In this document: positions 46,355 through 54,893 of the stretch, in pieces
How positions within the stretch are numbered: the first letter of the stretch is position 1
Layout of the letters: each line of letters opens with the position of its first letter
Assembly: GCF_013433315.1 (NCBI RefSeq)
Contig: NZ_WXVV01000002.1
Location: 372,001-436,000, forward strand
Source of the DNA: Pseudomonas crudilactis
Lineage (GTDB): Bacteria; Pseudomonadota; Gammaproteobacteria; Pseudomonadales; Pseudomonadaceae
DNA: 64,000 nt
Reading direction: 5' to 3'
Made by a program: the position numbers and the translations under genes
The notes under the pieces: model-generated
Database searches by the model: none
Seen by the model: only the letters and a program-made list of their open reading frames with translations
What the model was told of the DNA's origin: nothing

Positions 46355-47881
46355 TTAGCCGGCCGCACCGATACCGGTGGTGGTTCGAATCCGTCCCTCA
46401 AGCCTGCGCTTCAACCCGCGCGACTCAATCAACAGCTTCGAGCCCTTCGCCGCATTCGCCCGGCCCCATTCTTCCAGCAACTCCAGACACGAATGGTCGA
46501 TGTAGCTCAGGTTATTGAGCGGCACATGCACCGTCGTGCCCTGCGGAATACTGCCCAGCACTTGCGTCAGCGCCGGCACCTTGAGGAATGTCGCCGCACC
46601 GACCAGACGCAACTCCATTTCGCCGTCCTGCGGCAGATCGATCAGGCTGATCTTCAGGCGCGAAGCCTTGAACGCCAGCTTCAACATCGTCAGACCGAAA
46701 CCGATCAACACCCCGGTCAGCAGGTCAGTGAAGATGATCGCCAGGGCCGTCGCCGCGTAGGTGAACATCGGCATCCGCCCATAACGACCCAGACCTCGAA
46801 ATGCCTTGAGATCGACCAGTTTGAACCCGGTGTACACCAGCACCCCCGCCAGACTCGCCACCGGAATGCTTTGCAGCACACTCGACAGCAACAACACGAA
46901 TGCCAGCAGCCACAGGCCATGGAAGATCGTCGAGTAACGCGTGGTCGCGCCGGCCTGGACGTTGGCCGAACTGCGCACGATCACCCCGGTCATCGGCAGC
47001 GCGCCGAGCAGACCGCAGAGCATGTTGCCGACACCTTGCGCCGACAGTTCACGGTCGAAGTCCGATCGCACGCCGCTGTGCATGCGATCCACCGCTGCGG
47101 CGGACAGCAAAGTTTCGGCGCTGGCGATAAACGCCACGGCGAACGCGGCGATCAGCAGCGTCGGATCGGCCAGGCTGAGCAAGTCCGCCGGTTTCAGCCA
47201 ATCGATGGCTTCGGCCAGATTCGCCGGCACTTCAACGCGTTTCACCTGCAACGCCAGCAGCAGACTTGCGCCTGTCGCCAGCCCGACACCGAGCAATGCC
47301 CCGGGCACGAAGCGCAACGAATGTGGGCGGAATTTTTCCCACAGCCACATCACCGCAATCGTCGACAGCCCCAACAGCCCGGCCTGCCAGCCAAACGACG
47401 GCAAGGCCTGCGCCACAGCCGCCGGGAATGCCGTGAGGTTATCCAGCCCTGAAGGTTTCGGTGACGCATCGAGCATCACGTGTACCTGTGACAGCACGAT
47501 CAACACGCCAATCCCCGCCAGCATTCCGTACACCACCGCTGGCGCCGTGACCCGAAACCAGCAGCCCAGTTTCAATCGGCCGGCGACCAGTTGCAGAAAA
47601 CCGGCGAGCAACAGAATCGGCCCGAGCATCTCGATGCCGTGCTGGCGCACCAGTTCAAACACCAACACCGCCAGACCCGCCGCCGGCCCGCTGACCTGCA
47701 ACGGTGAGCCCGCCAGCCAACCGACCACCAGACCACCGATGATCCCGGTGATCAGGCCTTTGGCCGGTGGCAACCCTGACGCAATTGCGATACCCATGCA
47801 CAGCGGCAACGCGACCAGAAACACAACCACTGAAGCAAGCAGCTCCCGTGGCAACACCGCTTTCAATTGAGCCGCACGCAT
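46355..47881 (-). CDS. SulP family anion transporter
   Basis: About 508 residues from MRAAQLKAVLPREL (ATG 47881, GGGAG upstream); an ATG at 47911 would add ten. Around ten or more membrane helices (VSGPAAGLAVLVFE, then LLGALPMTGVIVRSSANVQAGATTR), ending in a short STAS domain (VPLNNLSYIDHSCLELLEEW). The neighbour is a beta carbonic anhydrase, and such pairs often import bicarbonate; sulfate is the alternative. Confidence 0.88.
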   Translation of the reverse strand: MRAAQLKAVLPRELLASVVVFLVALPLCMGIAIASGLPPAKGLITGIIGGLVVGWLAGSPLQVSGPAAGLAVLVFELVRQHGIEMLGPILLLAGFLQLVAGRLKLGCWFRVTAPAVVYGMLAGIGVLIVLSQVHVMLDASPKPSGLDNLTAFPAAVAQALPSFGWQAGLLGLSTIAVMWLWEKFRPHSLRFVPGALLGVGLATGASLLLALQVKRVEVPANLAEAIDWLKPADLLSLADPTLLIAAFAVAFIASAETLLSAAAVDRMHSGVRSDFDRELSAQGVGNMLCGLLGALPMTGVIVRSSANVQAGATTRYSTIFHGLWLLAFVLLLSSVLQSIPVASLAGVLVYTGFKLVDLKAFRGLGRYGRMPMFTYAATALAIIFTDLLTGVLIGFGLTMLKLAFKASRLKISLIDLPQDGEMELRLVGAATFLKVPALTQVLGSIPQGTTVHVPLNNLSYIDHSCLELLEEWGRANAAKGSKLLIESRGLKRRLEGRIRTTTGIGAAG

Positions 47882-47971
47882 GGCGATTCTCCCGAAGTTT
47901 TCTTCAGGCATGGCGAGGCCGGGTCGCTGAATCAGCGACCGGCGTCAAACCACACAGATGTTTAGGAGGAT

Positions 47972-48700
47972 TTAGAAGCGCGCTTTAGGCGTCGCCACCG
48001 GAATCGGATGGCTGCCGTCGAGCGGCAGGAAACGTCCCTGATCCGCGTCGTAAGCTTTGATTTCGCTGGTTTCGATGTCGTAGACCCAGCCATGGATGAA
48101 CAAATGACCGTTCGCCATGCGCGAGGCTACCGAAGGATGGGTACGCAAGTGCTGCAATTGGGCAATGACGTTTTCCTCGGTGAGGATCGGCATGCTTTCT
48201 TTTTCGTCGGCGCAGTTACAATTTTCATGCACCATGGTTTTCGCGACTTCAGCGTGGCGCAGCCAGGCTTTGACTGTCGGCATTTTTTCCAGGCTGTCCG
48301 GATTGAGCACTGCACGCATGGCGCCGCAATCGGAGTGGCCGCAGATGATGATGTGCTGTACGCCGAGCGCCAGTACCGCGTATTCGATTGCGGTGGAAAC
48401 GCCGCCGTTCATCTGCCCGTAAGGCGGCACGACGTTGCCGACGTTACGGGTCACGAACAGATCGCCGGGCGAGCTGTGAGTAATCAGCTCGGGGACGATG
48501 CGCGAGTCGGCGCAAGTGATGAACATCGCTTTGGGCGCCTGGGCCGTGGCGAGTTTCTTGAAGAGTTCTTCCTGCTGTGGGAAGACCTCATGATGAAAAT
48601 GCAAAAAGCCGTCTACGATCTGTCGCAGCGCTGCATCGGCGGATTCCGCTTCAGGGGTTTGCGCCGACGCAGCCAACGGCTGTTTATCCTTGTCACTCAT
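47972..48700 (-). CDS. Beta-class carbonic anhydrase
   Basis: 242 residues. Interconverts CO2 and bicarbonate. Zinc ligands C63, H122 and C125 (CADSR, GHSDCGAM) with the D65-R67 dyad. The first ~20 residues are variable. It lies upstream of the SulP gene on the same strand, supporting a bicarbonate supply unit. Confidence 0.93.
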   Translation of the reverse strand: MSDKDKQPLAASAQTPEAESADAALRQIVDGFLHFHHEVFPQQEELFKKLATAQAPKAMFITCADSRIVPELITHSSPGDLFVTRNVGNVVPPYGQMNGGVSTAIEYAVLALGVQHIIICGHSDCGAMRAVLNPDSLEKMPTVKAWLRHAEVAKTMVHENCNCADEKESMPILTEENVIAQLQHLRTHPSVASRMANGHLFIHGWVYDIETSEIKAYDADQGRFLPLDGSHPIPVATPKARF

Positions 48701-48938
48701 GATTCATCCTCTTTGGCGGATTAGGGGAGTCATTCCCATGTATTCCGGTATGAAGCCAGTGGCTGTTTAAAACATCCGGGTCATCCCGACCCGTCAGTCA
48801 CTCGATGAACAAGGTAGCCGCCGAAACTTAACTCAAACTGAATCAAACGCTCTAGAGCGTGTGTTCCAGGTCACAAAAAACGTGACTGGGTGATTTCGGC
48901 GGAAGGATTCCAACCCCTCAACCATAGGCCAATTGTCG

Positions 48939-48978
48939 CTAAATCAAAGACATCTGGCGACCCGGCGGACAGAAGGCG
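48939..48978 (-). pseudogene. Displaced 3' end of the radical SAM gene
   Basis: The minus strand encodes AFCPPGRQMSLI followed by TAG (48941-48939). The intact gene ends AFCPPGRQMALI-TAA. The last four codons differ in sequence (TCT-TTG-ATT-TAG against GCA-TTG-ATC-TAA) while the upstream 27 bp are identical. Similarity stops abruptly at 48978. This is the remnant of the original gene end pushed away by an insertion. Confidence 0.8.
48951..48977. repeat. Left copy of 27-bp direct repeat (attL-like)
   Basis: Identical over 27 bp to 49620-49646 (begins CATCTGGCGACCCGGCGGAC). It marks the outer boundary of the islet; the two copies are 669 bp apart. Confidence 0.85.
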
Positions 48979-49172
48979 GATTAACAATCCCTGCGTGCGC
49001 GTGCGTATGCCCTTCCGTTCGGTGGAGGTATGGCCCGATCTGTTCAAGACGTCAGGCAACAAGCCTCCTTGCGATACATATTTTACGAAACAGATGTCCG
49101 ATGGTTTTTTGGCAATCGGCTCGTATTATGAGGGCTGCCATGATGGCAAATCAGATAAAAATGGAGTTTTAA

Positions 49173-49502
49173 ATGACAAGTATTGCGCGTGGAAAAAGTA
49201 TTCGAGGCATCTTCCTCGATCGCACAGTGATTGAGGGTTTACACGCTAACGGTTCAAGATCTGACATTTTGATTACGATGCAATTGGCGACCAAACAAGA
49301 GCATCGCGACCCGCTCACTAATGAAGTGACGGAGACGCTGGTAGATTCCAGGATAGTAGGGGCCATCTCACGTAATCGCGGTAGAACGTTTAACGTTGCA
49401 CCTGTCGCAAGCGACATCGACGGCGACGGCGATATTGATTCTCAAGACACAGCGAAACTGGCAGCCCTGGCCAAGGCGTATAACAGTATTATCAAGCCCT
49501 GA
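49173..49502 (+). CDS. Hypothetical protein with dockerin/EF-hand-like calcium loop (islet cargo)
   Basis: 109 residues. ATG 49173 is preceded by GGAG with good spacing. No signal peptide. The N-terminal two thirds (RGKSIRGIFLDRTVIEGL, then a polar region) match no family I recognise. Residues 81-92 form the loop D-I-D-G-D-G-D-I-D-S-Q-D, with Asp at positions 1, 3, 5, 7, 9 and 12, as in type I dockerin repeats and EF-hands, followed by a helix TAKLAALAKAYNSI. Only one such loop is present. Codon use is less GC-rich than the neighbours. Function unknown; transfer is likely from its setting. Confidence 0.65.
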   Translation: MTSIARGKSIRGIFLDRTVIEGLHANGSRSDILITMQLATKQEHRDPLTNEVTETLVDSRIVGAISRNRGRTFNVAPVASDIDGDGDIDSQDTAKLAALAKAYNSIIKP

Positions 49503-49508
49503 GTCATC

Positions 49509-49547
49509 GCCGAGGTCAGCGTGAACTTTCATGTTGGCCTCGGCTTT
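49509..49547 (+). terminator. Terminator-like hairpin after the islet gene
   Basis: GCCGAGG at 49509-49515 pairs with CCTCGGC at 49538-49544, followed by TTTC, starting 6 nt after the stop. The loop is long (22 nt) but has some inner pairing. Confidence 0.5.
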
Positions 49548-49607
49548 CAAGTATTTCATTCGTTCATTTCGATTGGTTGCGTTGACTCAGCGCTTAGCCA
49601 GTTGCTC

Positions 49608-50666
49608 TTAGATCAATGCCATCTGGCGACCCGGCGGACAGAAGGCCGTGCAATCGAGGTTGTAGCCTTCGCGATGATTCATGCCAAGACGCTTTATGGC
49701 TTTGGCAAATCGCTGCGCGAGCAGGTCGGCGAATACCCCTTCACCTCGCATCCGCGCACCGAAACGGCTGTCGTACAGCTCGCCGCCACGGCTCTGGCGG
49801 ATCAGGCTCAGCACATGCGCAGCACGTTGCGGATAGTGCGCTGCCAGCCATTCTTCGAACAGTGGCGCCACTTCCAGCGGCAGACGCAACATCATGTAGG
49901 CAGCGCTTTGCGCACCGGCGGCGTGGGCTTCGGTGAGCAGGTTTTCGATTTCGCTGTCGTTGATCATCGGAATCATCGGCGAACACAGCACGCCCACCGG
50001 AATGCCGGCCTCGCGCATCACCCGAATGGCTCGCAACCGCGCTTTGGGTGCGGCGGCACGCGGTTCCAGGATGCGTTTGAGCTCGTCATCCAGCGTGGTC
50101 AGGCTGATCATCACGGCTACCAGCCGTTGCTCTGCCAACCGAGTGAGCAGGTCGAGGTCGCGCAGGATCAGCGAACCCTTGGTGACGATGGTCACTGGGT
50201 GCCGATAGCGCAAGAGCACCTCAAGGGTCTGCCGGGTGATCTTGTATTCGCGTTCGATCGGCTGATACGGGTCGGTATTGGAGCCGAGATTGATCGGCGC
50301 GCATTGATAGCCTTTTTTCCCGAGCTGTTCTTCCAGCACTTGGGCGGCGTTGGTCTTGGCGATCAGTTTCGTTTCGAAATCCAGCCCCGGTGACATGTCC
50401 CAATAGGCGTGGCTGGGCCGCGCATAGCAATAGATGCAGCCGTGTTCGCAGCCTCGATAGGGATTGATCGAACGATCGAAGGGCAGATCCGGTGAAGTGT
50501 TGCGGGTAATGATGGTTTTCGCGGTTTCGATCATCACCTCGGTGCCTTGGGTCAACGGCACTTCCTGATACCAGCCGTCATCCTCCGCCACTGAACGGTT
50601 TGGCGCGAAGCGGTTGTGCGGGTTGCTGGCGGTACCGCGACCGCGAGGTGGCAATGGAGTAGACAT
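49608..50666 (-). CDS. PA0069 family radical SAM protein (SOS-controlled)
   Basis: Start at MSTPLPPRGRG (ATG 50666), 352 residues. Iron-sulfur motif C73-EHG-C77-IY-C80 (CxxxCxxC). The SPL-like core shows NPYRGCEHGCIYCYARP, LGSNTDPYQPIE and VTKGSLILRDLDLL. It is related to spore photoproduct lyase, so DNA photoproduct or nucleic-acid repair is possible but not proven. A LexA box lies just upstream. Its 3' end is the target of the islet insertion, and the frame is restored. Confidence 0.85.
   Translation of the reverse strand: MSTPLPPRGRGTASNPHNRFAPNRSVAEDDGWYQEVPLTQGTEVMIETAKTIITRNTSPDLPFDRSINPYRGCEHGCIYCYARPSHAYWDMSPGLDFETKLIAKTNAAQVLEEQLGKKGYQCAPINLGSNTDPYQPIEREYKITRQTLEVLLRYRHPVTIVTKGSLILRDLDLLTRLAEQRLVAVMISLTTLDDELKRILEPRAAAPKARLRAIRVMREAGIPVGVLCSPMIPMINDSEIENLLTEAHAAGAQSAAYMMLRLPLEVAPLFEEWLAAHYPQRAAHVLSLIRQSRGGELYDSRFGARMRGEGVFADLLAQRFAKAIKRLGMNHREGYNLDCTAFCPPGRQMALI
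49620..49646. repeat. Right copy of 27-bp direct repeat (attR-like, inside the gene)
   Basis: Same 27 bp as 48951-48977, here encoding the last nine codons before MALI-stop. This is the presumed crossover segment. Confidence 0.85.
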
Positions 50667-50681
50667 GAAAACGCCCCGATA

Positions 50682-50697
50682 CTGTATATACACACAG
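50682..50697 (-). promoter_or_regulatory. LexA (SOS) box of the radical SAM gene
   Basis: CTGTATATACACACAG, with CTG and CAG ends, an alternating TA/CA core and flanking TA, matches the LexA consensus CTGTATATATATACAG at 14 of 16 positions. It ends 16 nt before the start codon. The P. aeruginosa orthologue PA0069 belongs to the SOS regulon. Confidence 0.85.
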
Positions 50698-50740
50698 TAT
50701 CGGGGCGTTGCGCGTCTGGCTAGTGCCGTCGGGCGACTGG

Positions 50741-52042
50741 TCAGTTGTGTTGCGTCACCTGACCGAGGTCATCGCTGGAGGTGTGTTTCATATCTTCCTT
50801 GCGCAGTTCGGCGACATCGGCGGCCTTCACCGGCGCGCCTTTGTTGCCCCAACTGCCACGGATGAAACTCACGACGTCCGCCACTTCCTGATCCGACAGG
50901 CGCCAGGCGAAACCCGGCATGGTGAAGGTCGACGGTGCCGTGTGCGTCGCCGGCAACGTACCGCCCTTGAGCACGATGTGGATCAGCGAAGTCGGGTCTT
51001 CCGATTGCAATACAGGATTGCCCGCCAGCGCCGGGAACACGCGGGTGTAGCCGTGGCCGTCGGTGCGATGGCACGCCGCGCAGTTGTCGATGTACACGGC
51101 CGCTCCGCGCTGGCTGTCGTCGCCATTCCACAGGGCTTTGGCGGCTTTCTCATCGTACTGATGCGGTTGATCGTTCGGATCAGTGGCCGGCAGCGATTTG
51201 AGGTAGCGGGCAATCGCTGTCAGGTCGGCATCGGTCAGGTATTGCATGCTGTGGGTGACCACATCGCTCATGCCGCCGAACACCGCGCTGCGGTCGCTGC
51301 GCCCGGTCTTGAGGAACTGCACCAGTTGCTCCTCGCTCCAACTGCCCAGACCGTCCTTGTGATCACCGCGCAGGCTTTTGGCGATCCAGCCTTCCAGCGG
51401 CGCACTGCCTGCCAGAAAGTTACTGCCATCGGCCGCGCTCAAGGATTTTTCCTGCATGGTCAGCGCACGCGGTGTGTGACAGGCACCGCAATGGCCAAGG
51501 CCTTCGACCAGATAGGCGCCACGGTTGATGACGTCATCGTCACCGGTCGCCTTATAGTCCTGGACCTTCGGCGCAAACATCCAGCGCCAGCCCATCAGCG
51601 GCCAGCGCATGCTCAACGGCCACGGTATGTCGCTGGCCTTGTTCTCCTGCGCGACCGGTGCGACACCGTGCATGAAGTACGCGTACAGCGCTTGCATGTC
51701 GGTTTCGCTGACACGGGCATAGGACGGATACGGCATCGCCGGGTACAAGGTACTACCGTTTTTGGCGACGCCATGGCGCACGGCCTGGTCGAAGTCTTCG
51801 AAGCTGTAATCACCGACGCCGGTTTTATCCGGAGTGATGTTAGTCGAGTAGATCGTGCCGATCGGCGTTTCCATTGGCAGGCCACCGGCGAACGGTTTGC
51901 CGTTCTTTGCGGTGTGGCAAGCCACGCAGTCACCGGCGCGGGCAAGGTATTCGCCTTGTTTGATCAAAGCTTGATCAACGTCAGCTGCATGGATCGACGC
52001 ACTGCCGAGCAGCGCCAAAGTCGCGATAACGAGATTTTTCAT
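50741..52042 (-). CDS. Gluconate 2-dehydrogenase cytochrome c subunit (triheme)
   Basis: 433 residues. Signal peptide ends SIHA (19). Three heme sites: C39-VA-C42-H43, then CGACHTPR and CAACHRTD, in three cytochrome domains. It takes electrons from the flavoprotein subunit and passes them to ubiquinone at the periplasmic face. It starts 12 nt after the flavoprotein stop. Other membrane-bound sugar or alcohol dehydrogenases use similar subunits, so the substrate is inferred. Confidence 0.88.
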   Translation of the reverse strand: MKNLVIATLALLGSASIHAADVDQALIKQGEYLARAGDCVACHTAKNGKPFAGGLPMETPIGTIYSTNITPDKTGVGDYSFEDFDQAVRHGVAKNGSTLYPAMPYPSYARVSETDMQALYAYFMHGVAPVAQENKASDIPWPLSMRWPLMGWRWMFAPKVQDYKATGDDDVINRGAYLVEGLGHCGACHTPRALTMQEKSLSAADGSNFLAGSAPLEGWIAKSLRGDHKDGLGSWSEEQLVQFLKTGRSDRSAVFGGMSDVVTHSMQYLTDADLTAIARYLKSLPATDPNDQPHQYDEKAAKALWNGDDSQRGAAVYIDNCAACHRTDGHGYTRVFPALAGNPVLQSEDPTSLIHIVLKGGTLPATHTAPSTFTMPGFAWRLSDQEVADVVSFIRGSWGNKGAPVKAADVAELRKEDMKHTSSDDLGQVTQHN

Positions 52043-52054
52043 GGTCGTCGCTCC

Positions 52055-53839
52055 TTAAGCCTGAACCAGCGGGCCGGGGTTTTTCAGGTATTGCTCGCGG
52101 ATCGCCTTCGCCGACCAATAGGTCAGCGCAGCAACCAGCCCGGTCGGGTTGTAGCCAAGGCCCTGCGGGAATGCCGAGGCGCCAGGGACGAAGACGTTGT
52201 GCACGTCCCAGCTCTGCAAGTAGCGGTTCAGCGCGCTCTTCTTCGGATCGGTGCCCATGATTGCGCCACCGTTAAGGTGGGTGGTCTGGTAAGAGGCGGT
52301 GTTGAAGTGATCGCCGACCTTCTTGCCGATCACTGCAATCGCTTTCGGCCCCATTGCTTCAGCGACCTTGCCCATTTTCTCGACCATGAAGCGGTTCATC
52401 TTGATGTCGTTTTCCTGCCAGTCGAAGGTCATGCGCAGCAGCGGCAAACCGTAGGCATCGCGGTACACCGGATCGAGATCAAGGTAGTTGCCACGGTAGG
52501 ACTGATGCGCACCGTGGGCGTCCATCGACACCTGGTGGGTGTAGTAATCGGCGGTCGCGCGTTTCCAAGCGCTGCCCCAGGCCGGAGTGCCCGGCGGGTT
52601 CGAGGTGCCGGCAATCGGCCGACTGCCGGCTTGGTTGACCCACATCGGCGAGCCACCGACGAAGCCGTGCGGGCCGTGGTCGAAGTTGTCGGCGTTGAAA
52701 TCGTCCAGCGCCACGCCGTTGCCGCCGGCGCCGATGAAGTTGTTGGTGTGGGTGTCCTTGTCGAAGAACGCCTTGATGGTCGCCATGTTCTGGTAGGCGA
52801 AGTTACGCCCGACCACGCCTTCGCCGCTGATCGGGTCGTACGGTTTGCCGATGCCGGACAGCAGCATCAGACGCACGTTGTGCAACTGGAACGCGCCGAG
52901 GATCACCAGATCCGCCGGTTGCTCGATCTCGCGACCCTGACCGTCGATGTAGGTCACGCCGGTGGCTTTGGATTTCGTGCTGTCGAGATTGACCCGTAGT
53001 ACGTGCGAGTTAGGCCGCAGCTCGAAATTCGGCAGCGGTTTTAGCGCCGGCAGAATATTCACGTTCGGCGAAGCCTTGGAATACATGTAGCACACGTAAC
53101 CACTGCAGAAACCGCAGAAGTTGCACGGCCCCATCTGCGCGCCGTAGGGATTGGTGTACGGCCCGGAAGTATTCGCGGACGGCAGGTTGTAGGGTTTGTA
53201 ACCGACTTCTGTCGCCGCTTTGCCGAACAGCTGTGCGGACACCGTATTCTTCTGTGCCTCCAGCGGGAACGGGTTGGAGCGATCCGGCGCGTACGGGTTG
53301 CCACCCTTGCCCTGACCGACCAGTTGGCCTTTCACCGTCCAGGCCTGGCCGGAGGTGCCGAAGACTTTTTCAGCAAAGTCGAAGAACGGTTCCAGTTCTT
53401 CATAGCTGACGCCGAAGTCCTGGATGGTCATGTCTTTGGGGATAAAGCTTTTGCCGTAGCGCTCTTCGTAGTGGCTGCGCATGCGCAACTCGATCGGATC
53501 GACGCGGAAGTGCACGCCCGACCAATGCAGGCCGGCGCCGCCAACACCATTGCCCGGCAGAAACGCGCCCAACTGGCGGTTCGGCAGGGCGATGTCGTTG
53601 ACGCTGTGGCGAATGGTGACGGTTTCTTTCGAGATGTCCTGAAAGAGTTTTTTGCGCACGCTGTAGGTGAGTTCGTCGATCACCTGGGGATAGTTGCCGT
53701 CGGGGTAGGTGTCCTGCATCGGCCCGCGCTCCAGCGCCAGCACGTTGAGACCCGCTTCGGTCAGTTCCTTGGCCATGATCGCGCCGGTCCAGCCGAAACC
53801 GACGATGACTGCGTCAACCTTCTTCATTACCGTTGCCAT
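52055..53839 (-). CDS. Gluconate 2-dehydrogenase flavoprotein subunit (GMC oxidoreductase)
   Basis: Start at MATVMKKVDAVIVGFGWTG (ATG 53839), 594 residues. FAD-binding loop GFGWTGAIMAKEL (14-26), GMC motifs GNGVGGAGLHWSGVHFR and the C-terminal HLNGGAIMGTDP plus GYNPTGLVAALTYWSA. A cysteine-rich segment (CNFCGFCSGYVCYMYSK) may hold an iron-sulfur cluster. It oxidises D-gluconate to 2-ketogluconate in the periplasm; it carries no signal peptide of its own and is probably exported with the Tat-bearing small subunit. Confidence 0.9.
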   Translation of the reverse strand: MATVMKKVDAVIVGFGWTGAIMAKELTEAGLNVLALERGPMQDTYPDGNYPQVIDELTYSVRKKLFQDISKETVTIRHSVNDIALPNRQLGAFLPGNGVGGAGLHWSGVHFRVDPIELRMRSHYEERYGKSFIPKDMTIQDFGVSYEELEPFFDFAEKVFGTSGQAWTVKGQLVGQGKGGNPYAPDRSNPFPLEAQKNTVSAQLFGKAATEVGYKPYNLPSANTSGPYTNPYGAQMGPCNFCGFCSGYVCYMYSKASPNVNILPALKPLPNFELRPNSHVLRVNLDSTKSKATGVTYIDGQGREIEQPADLVILGAFQLHNVRLMLLSGIGKPYDPISGEGVVGRNFAYQNMATIKAFFDKDTHTNNFIGAGGNGVALDDFNADNFDHGPHGFVGGSPMWVNQAGSRPIAGTSNPPGTPAWGSAWKRATADYYTHQVSMDAHGAHQSYRGNYLDLDPVYRDAYGLPLLRMTFDWQENDIKMNRFMVEKMGKVAEAMGPKAIAVIGKKVGDHFNTASYQTTHLNGGAIMGTDPKKSALNRYLQSWDVHNVFVPGASAFPQGLGYNPTGLVAALTYWSAKAIREQYLKNPGPLVQA

Positions 53840-53841
53840 GC

Positions 53842-54588
53842 TTACGCCCTCTCGCCGCGAATCGAAACTGCCGGGAAGGGGTATTGCTCGTTGCGTTCCA
53901 CCCAATCCATGAAATCGGCGCGGGCGCCGGGAAAGCCGATCATGGTCCAGCCGACCATGCCTTTATTGCCGCCGTGGATCGGGTCGCAGAAGAACCCTTC
54001 TTTGGTGTTTTGCAGCAGCAGGTTGAAGAAAATCTTTGCTGGAACCGCATCGAATTGCGGCTTGCCGGCTTCGAGTTGTTTGAGCAAATCGTCTCGGGTA
54101 GCGCTGTCTTGCTCGGCAAATACTTTACCGTTGAGGGATTTTGCCCACTGATCCGAGGCGGCGATGCCGAGGCGATAGATCTCTTTGGGCACCAGTTTGC
54201 TCTGCCAGCCCATTTCCGGCGCGGCGTCGGCATTGAACGGGCCCTGCATGTACCAAAGGGCGCCGGCGGCGTACGGCGTGTTCATCTGACGGTCGATGTA
54301 CTCCGGCACACCGGCTTCGAGCGCGCCCGGGCCTTGGGCATCGCTGGGGATCAATTGCGCGACGGCGGCATTGATAAACGCCCATTCCTCAGCGGTGAAA
54401 TAGCTCGGTTGGTAAGCGCTGGCATCAGTGCGAGCCGATTGCGGTGCGGGCGCAGCAGGTGCCACTTCAGGTGCCGCTTGCAGGACGCTGCTGCCCAGAC
54501 CGGTACCGGCCAAAGTGACCACCGGAATCAGGGTCAGGGATTTGCGCAAAAACTCGCGCCGCGGGTTGTCTCGATCTTCATCAGACAT
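53842..54588 (-). CDS. Gluconate 2-dehydrogenase subunit 3 (Tat signal)
   Basis: 248 residues. Twin-arginine signal NPRREFLRKSLTLIPVV at 8-24 followed by AQ/Ala-rich cleavage region; the body matches the small-subunit family (YFTAEEWAFINAAVAQLIPSD, EGFFCDPIHGGNKGMVGW). It carries the flavoprotein through the Tat system. First gene of the three-gene operon; 2-nt gap to the flavoprotein. Confidence 0.9.
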   Translation of the reverse strand: MSDEDRDNPRREFLRKSLTLIPVVTLAGTGLGSSVLQAAPEVAPAAPAPQSARTDASAYQPSYFTAEEWAFINAAVAQLIPSDAQGPGALEAGVPEYIDRQMNTPYAAGALWYMQGPFNADAAPEMGWQSKLVPKEIYRLGIAASDQWAKSLNGKVFAEQDSATRDDLLKQLEAGKPQFDAVPAKIFFNLLLQNTKEGFFCDPIHGGNKGMVGWTMIGFPGARADFMDWVERNEQYPFPAVSIRGERA

Positions 54589-54893
54589 GGGGGGTGCACC
54601 TCATCAGGCATTAGAGGACAGCCGCTTCTGCGAGCGGCTTGAGGAATTTTCGTCGAGACGGATCCGGTCTGACCCGGAGAAAGGGGACGCGTCTGCAACA
54701 TGATGTGACAAATGGTAGCAGGCTAAGCTTCCGGATAAACCGATTCAGCGGAAAAAACACCGGTTTTCTTTACGGCAGTGCTGGAAAGCGTGCGGATTCA
54801 CGTTTCTTTGACAGGCGCCTCACAGGGCTTTGACCGCCCGACGCCGAAGCTGTGTTTCTCCTCATCGATGAATCCCGACACGGTCACCCCAGC
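54589..54893. other. 305-bp divergent region, nothing further recognised
   Basis: Separates the gluconate dehydrogenase operon from the phosphatase gene and must hold both promoters. No repeat, operator or gene was seen. Confidence 0.5.

Larger units (their letters stand above)
48701..49172. other. 472-bp region upstream of the islet gene
   Basis: The left part (to about 48938) is the promoter side of the carbonic anhydrase gene. From 48939 it holds the displaced radical SAM gene tail and the left part of the islet. A -10-like TATTAT is at 49124-49129. The 114-codon plus frame from 48890 reads through the duplicated tail and is not supported. Confidence 0.5.
48951..49646. mobile_element. Small islet inserted at the 3' end of the radical SAM gene
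   Basis: About 670 bp bounded by a 27-bp exact direct repeat made of the gene's last codons. The copy joined to the gene restores a complete reading frame with a slightly different ending. The interior is visibly more AT-rich from about 49075 to 49600 and holds one small gene. No integrase is present, so it is a remnant, a satellite, or was moved in trans. The structure is that expected for site-specific recombination at a gene 3' end. Confidence 0.6.

Noticed and set aside
48890..49234. 114-codon plus-strand frame across the left islet border
   Set aside because: It reads antisense through the duplicated radical SAM gene tail and overlaps the better supported gene at 49173.
50708..52999. 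763-codon plus-strand frame opposite the gluconate dehydrogenase genes
   Set aside because: It spans two oppositely oriented genes with clear motifs (three heme sites and an FAD loop) and has no domain of its own.
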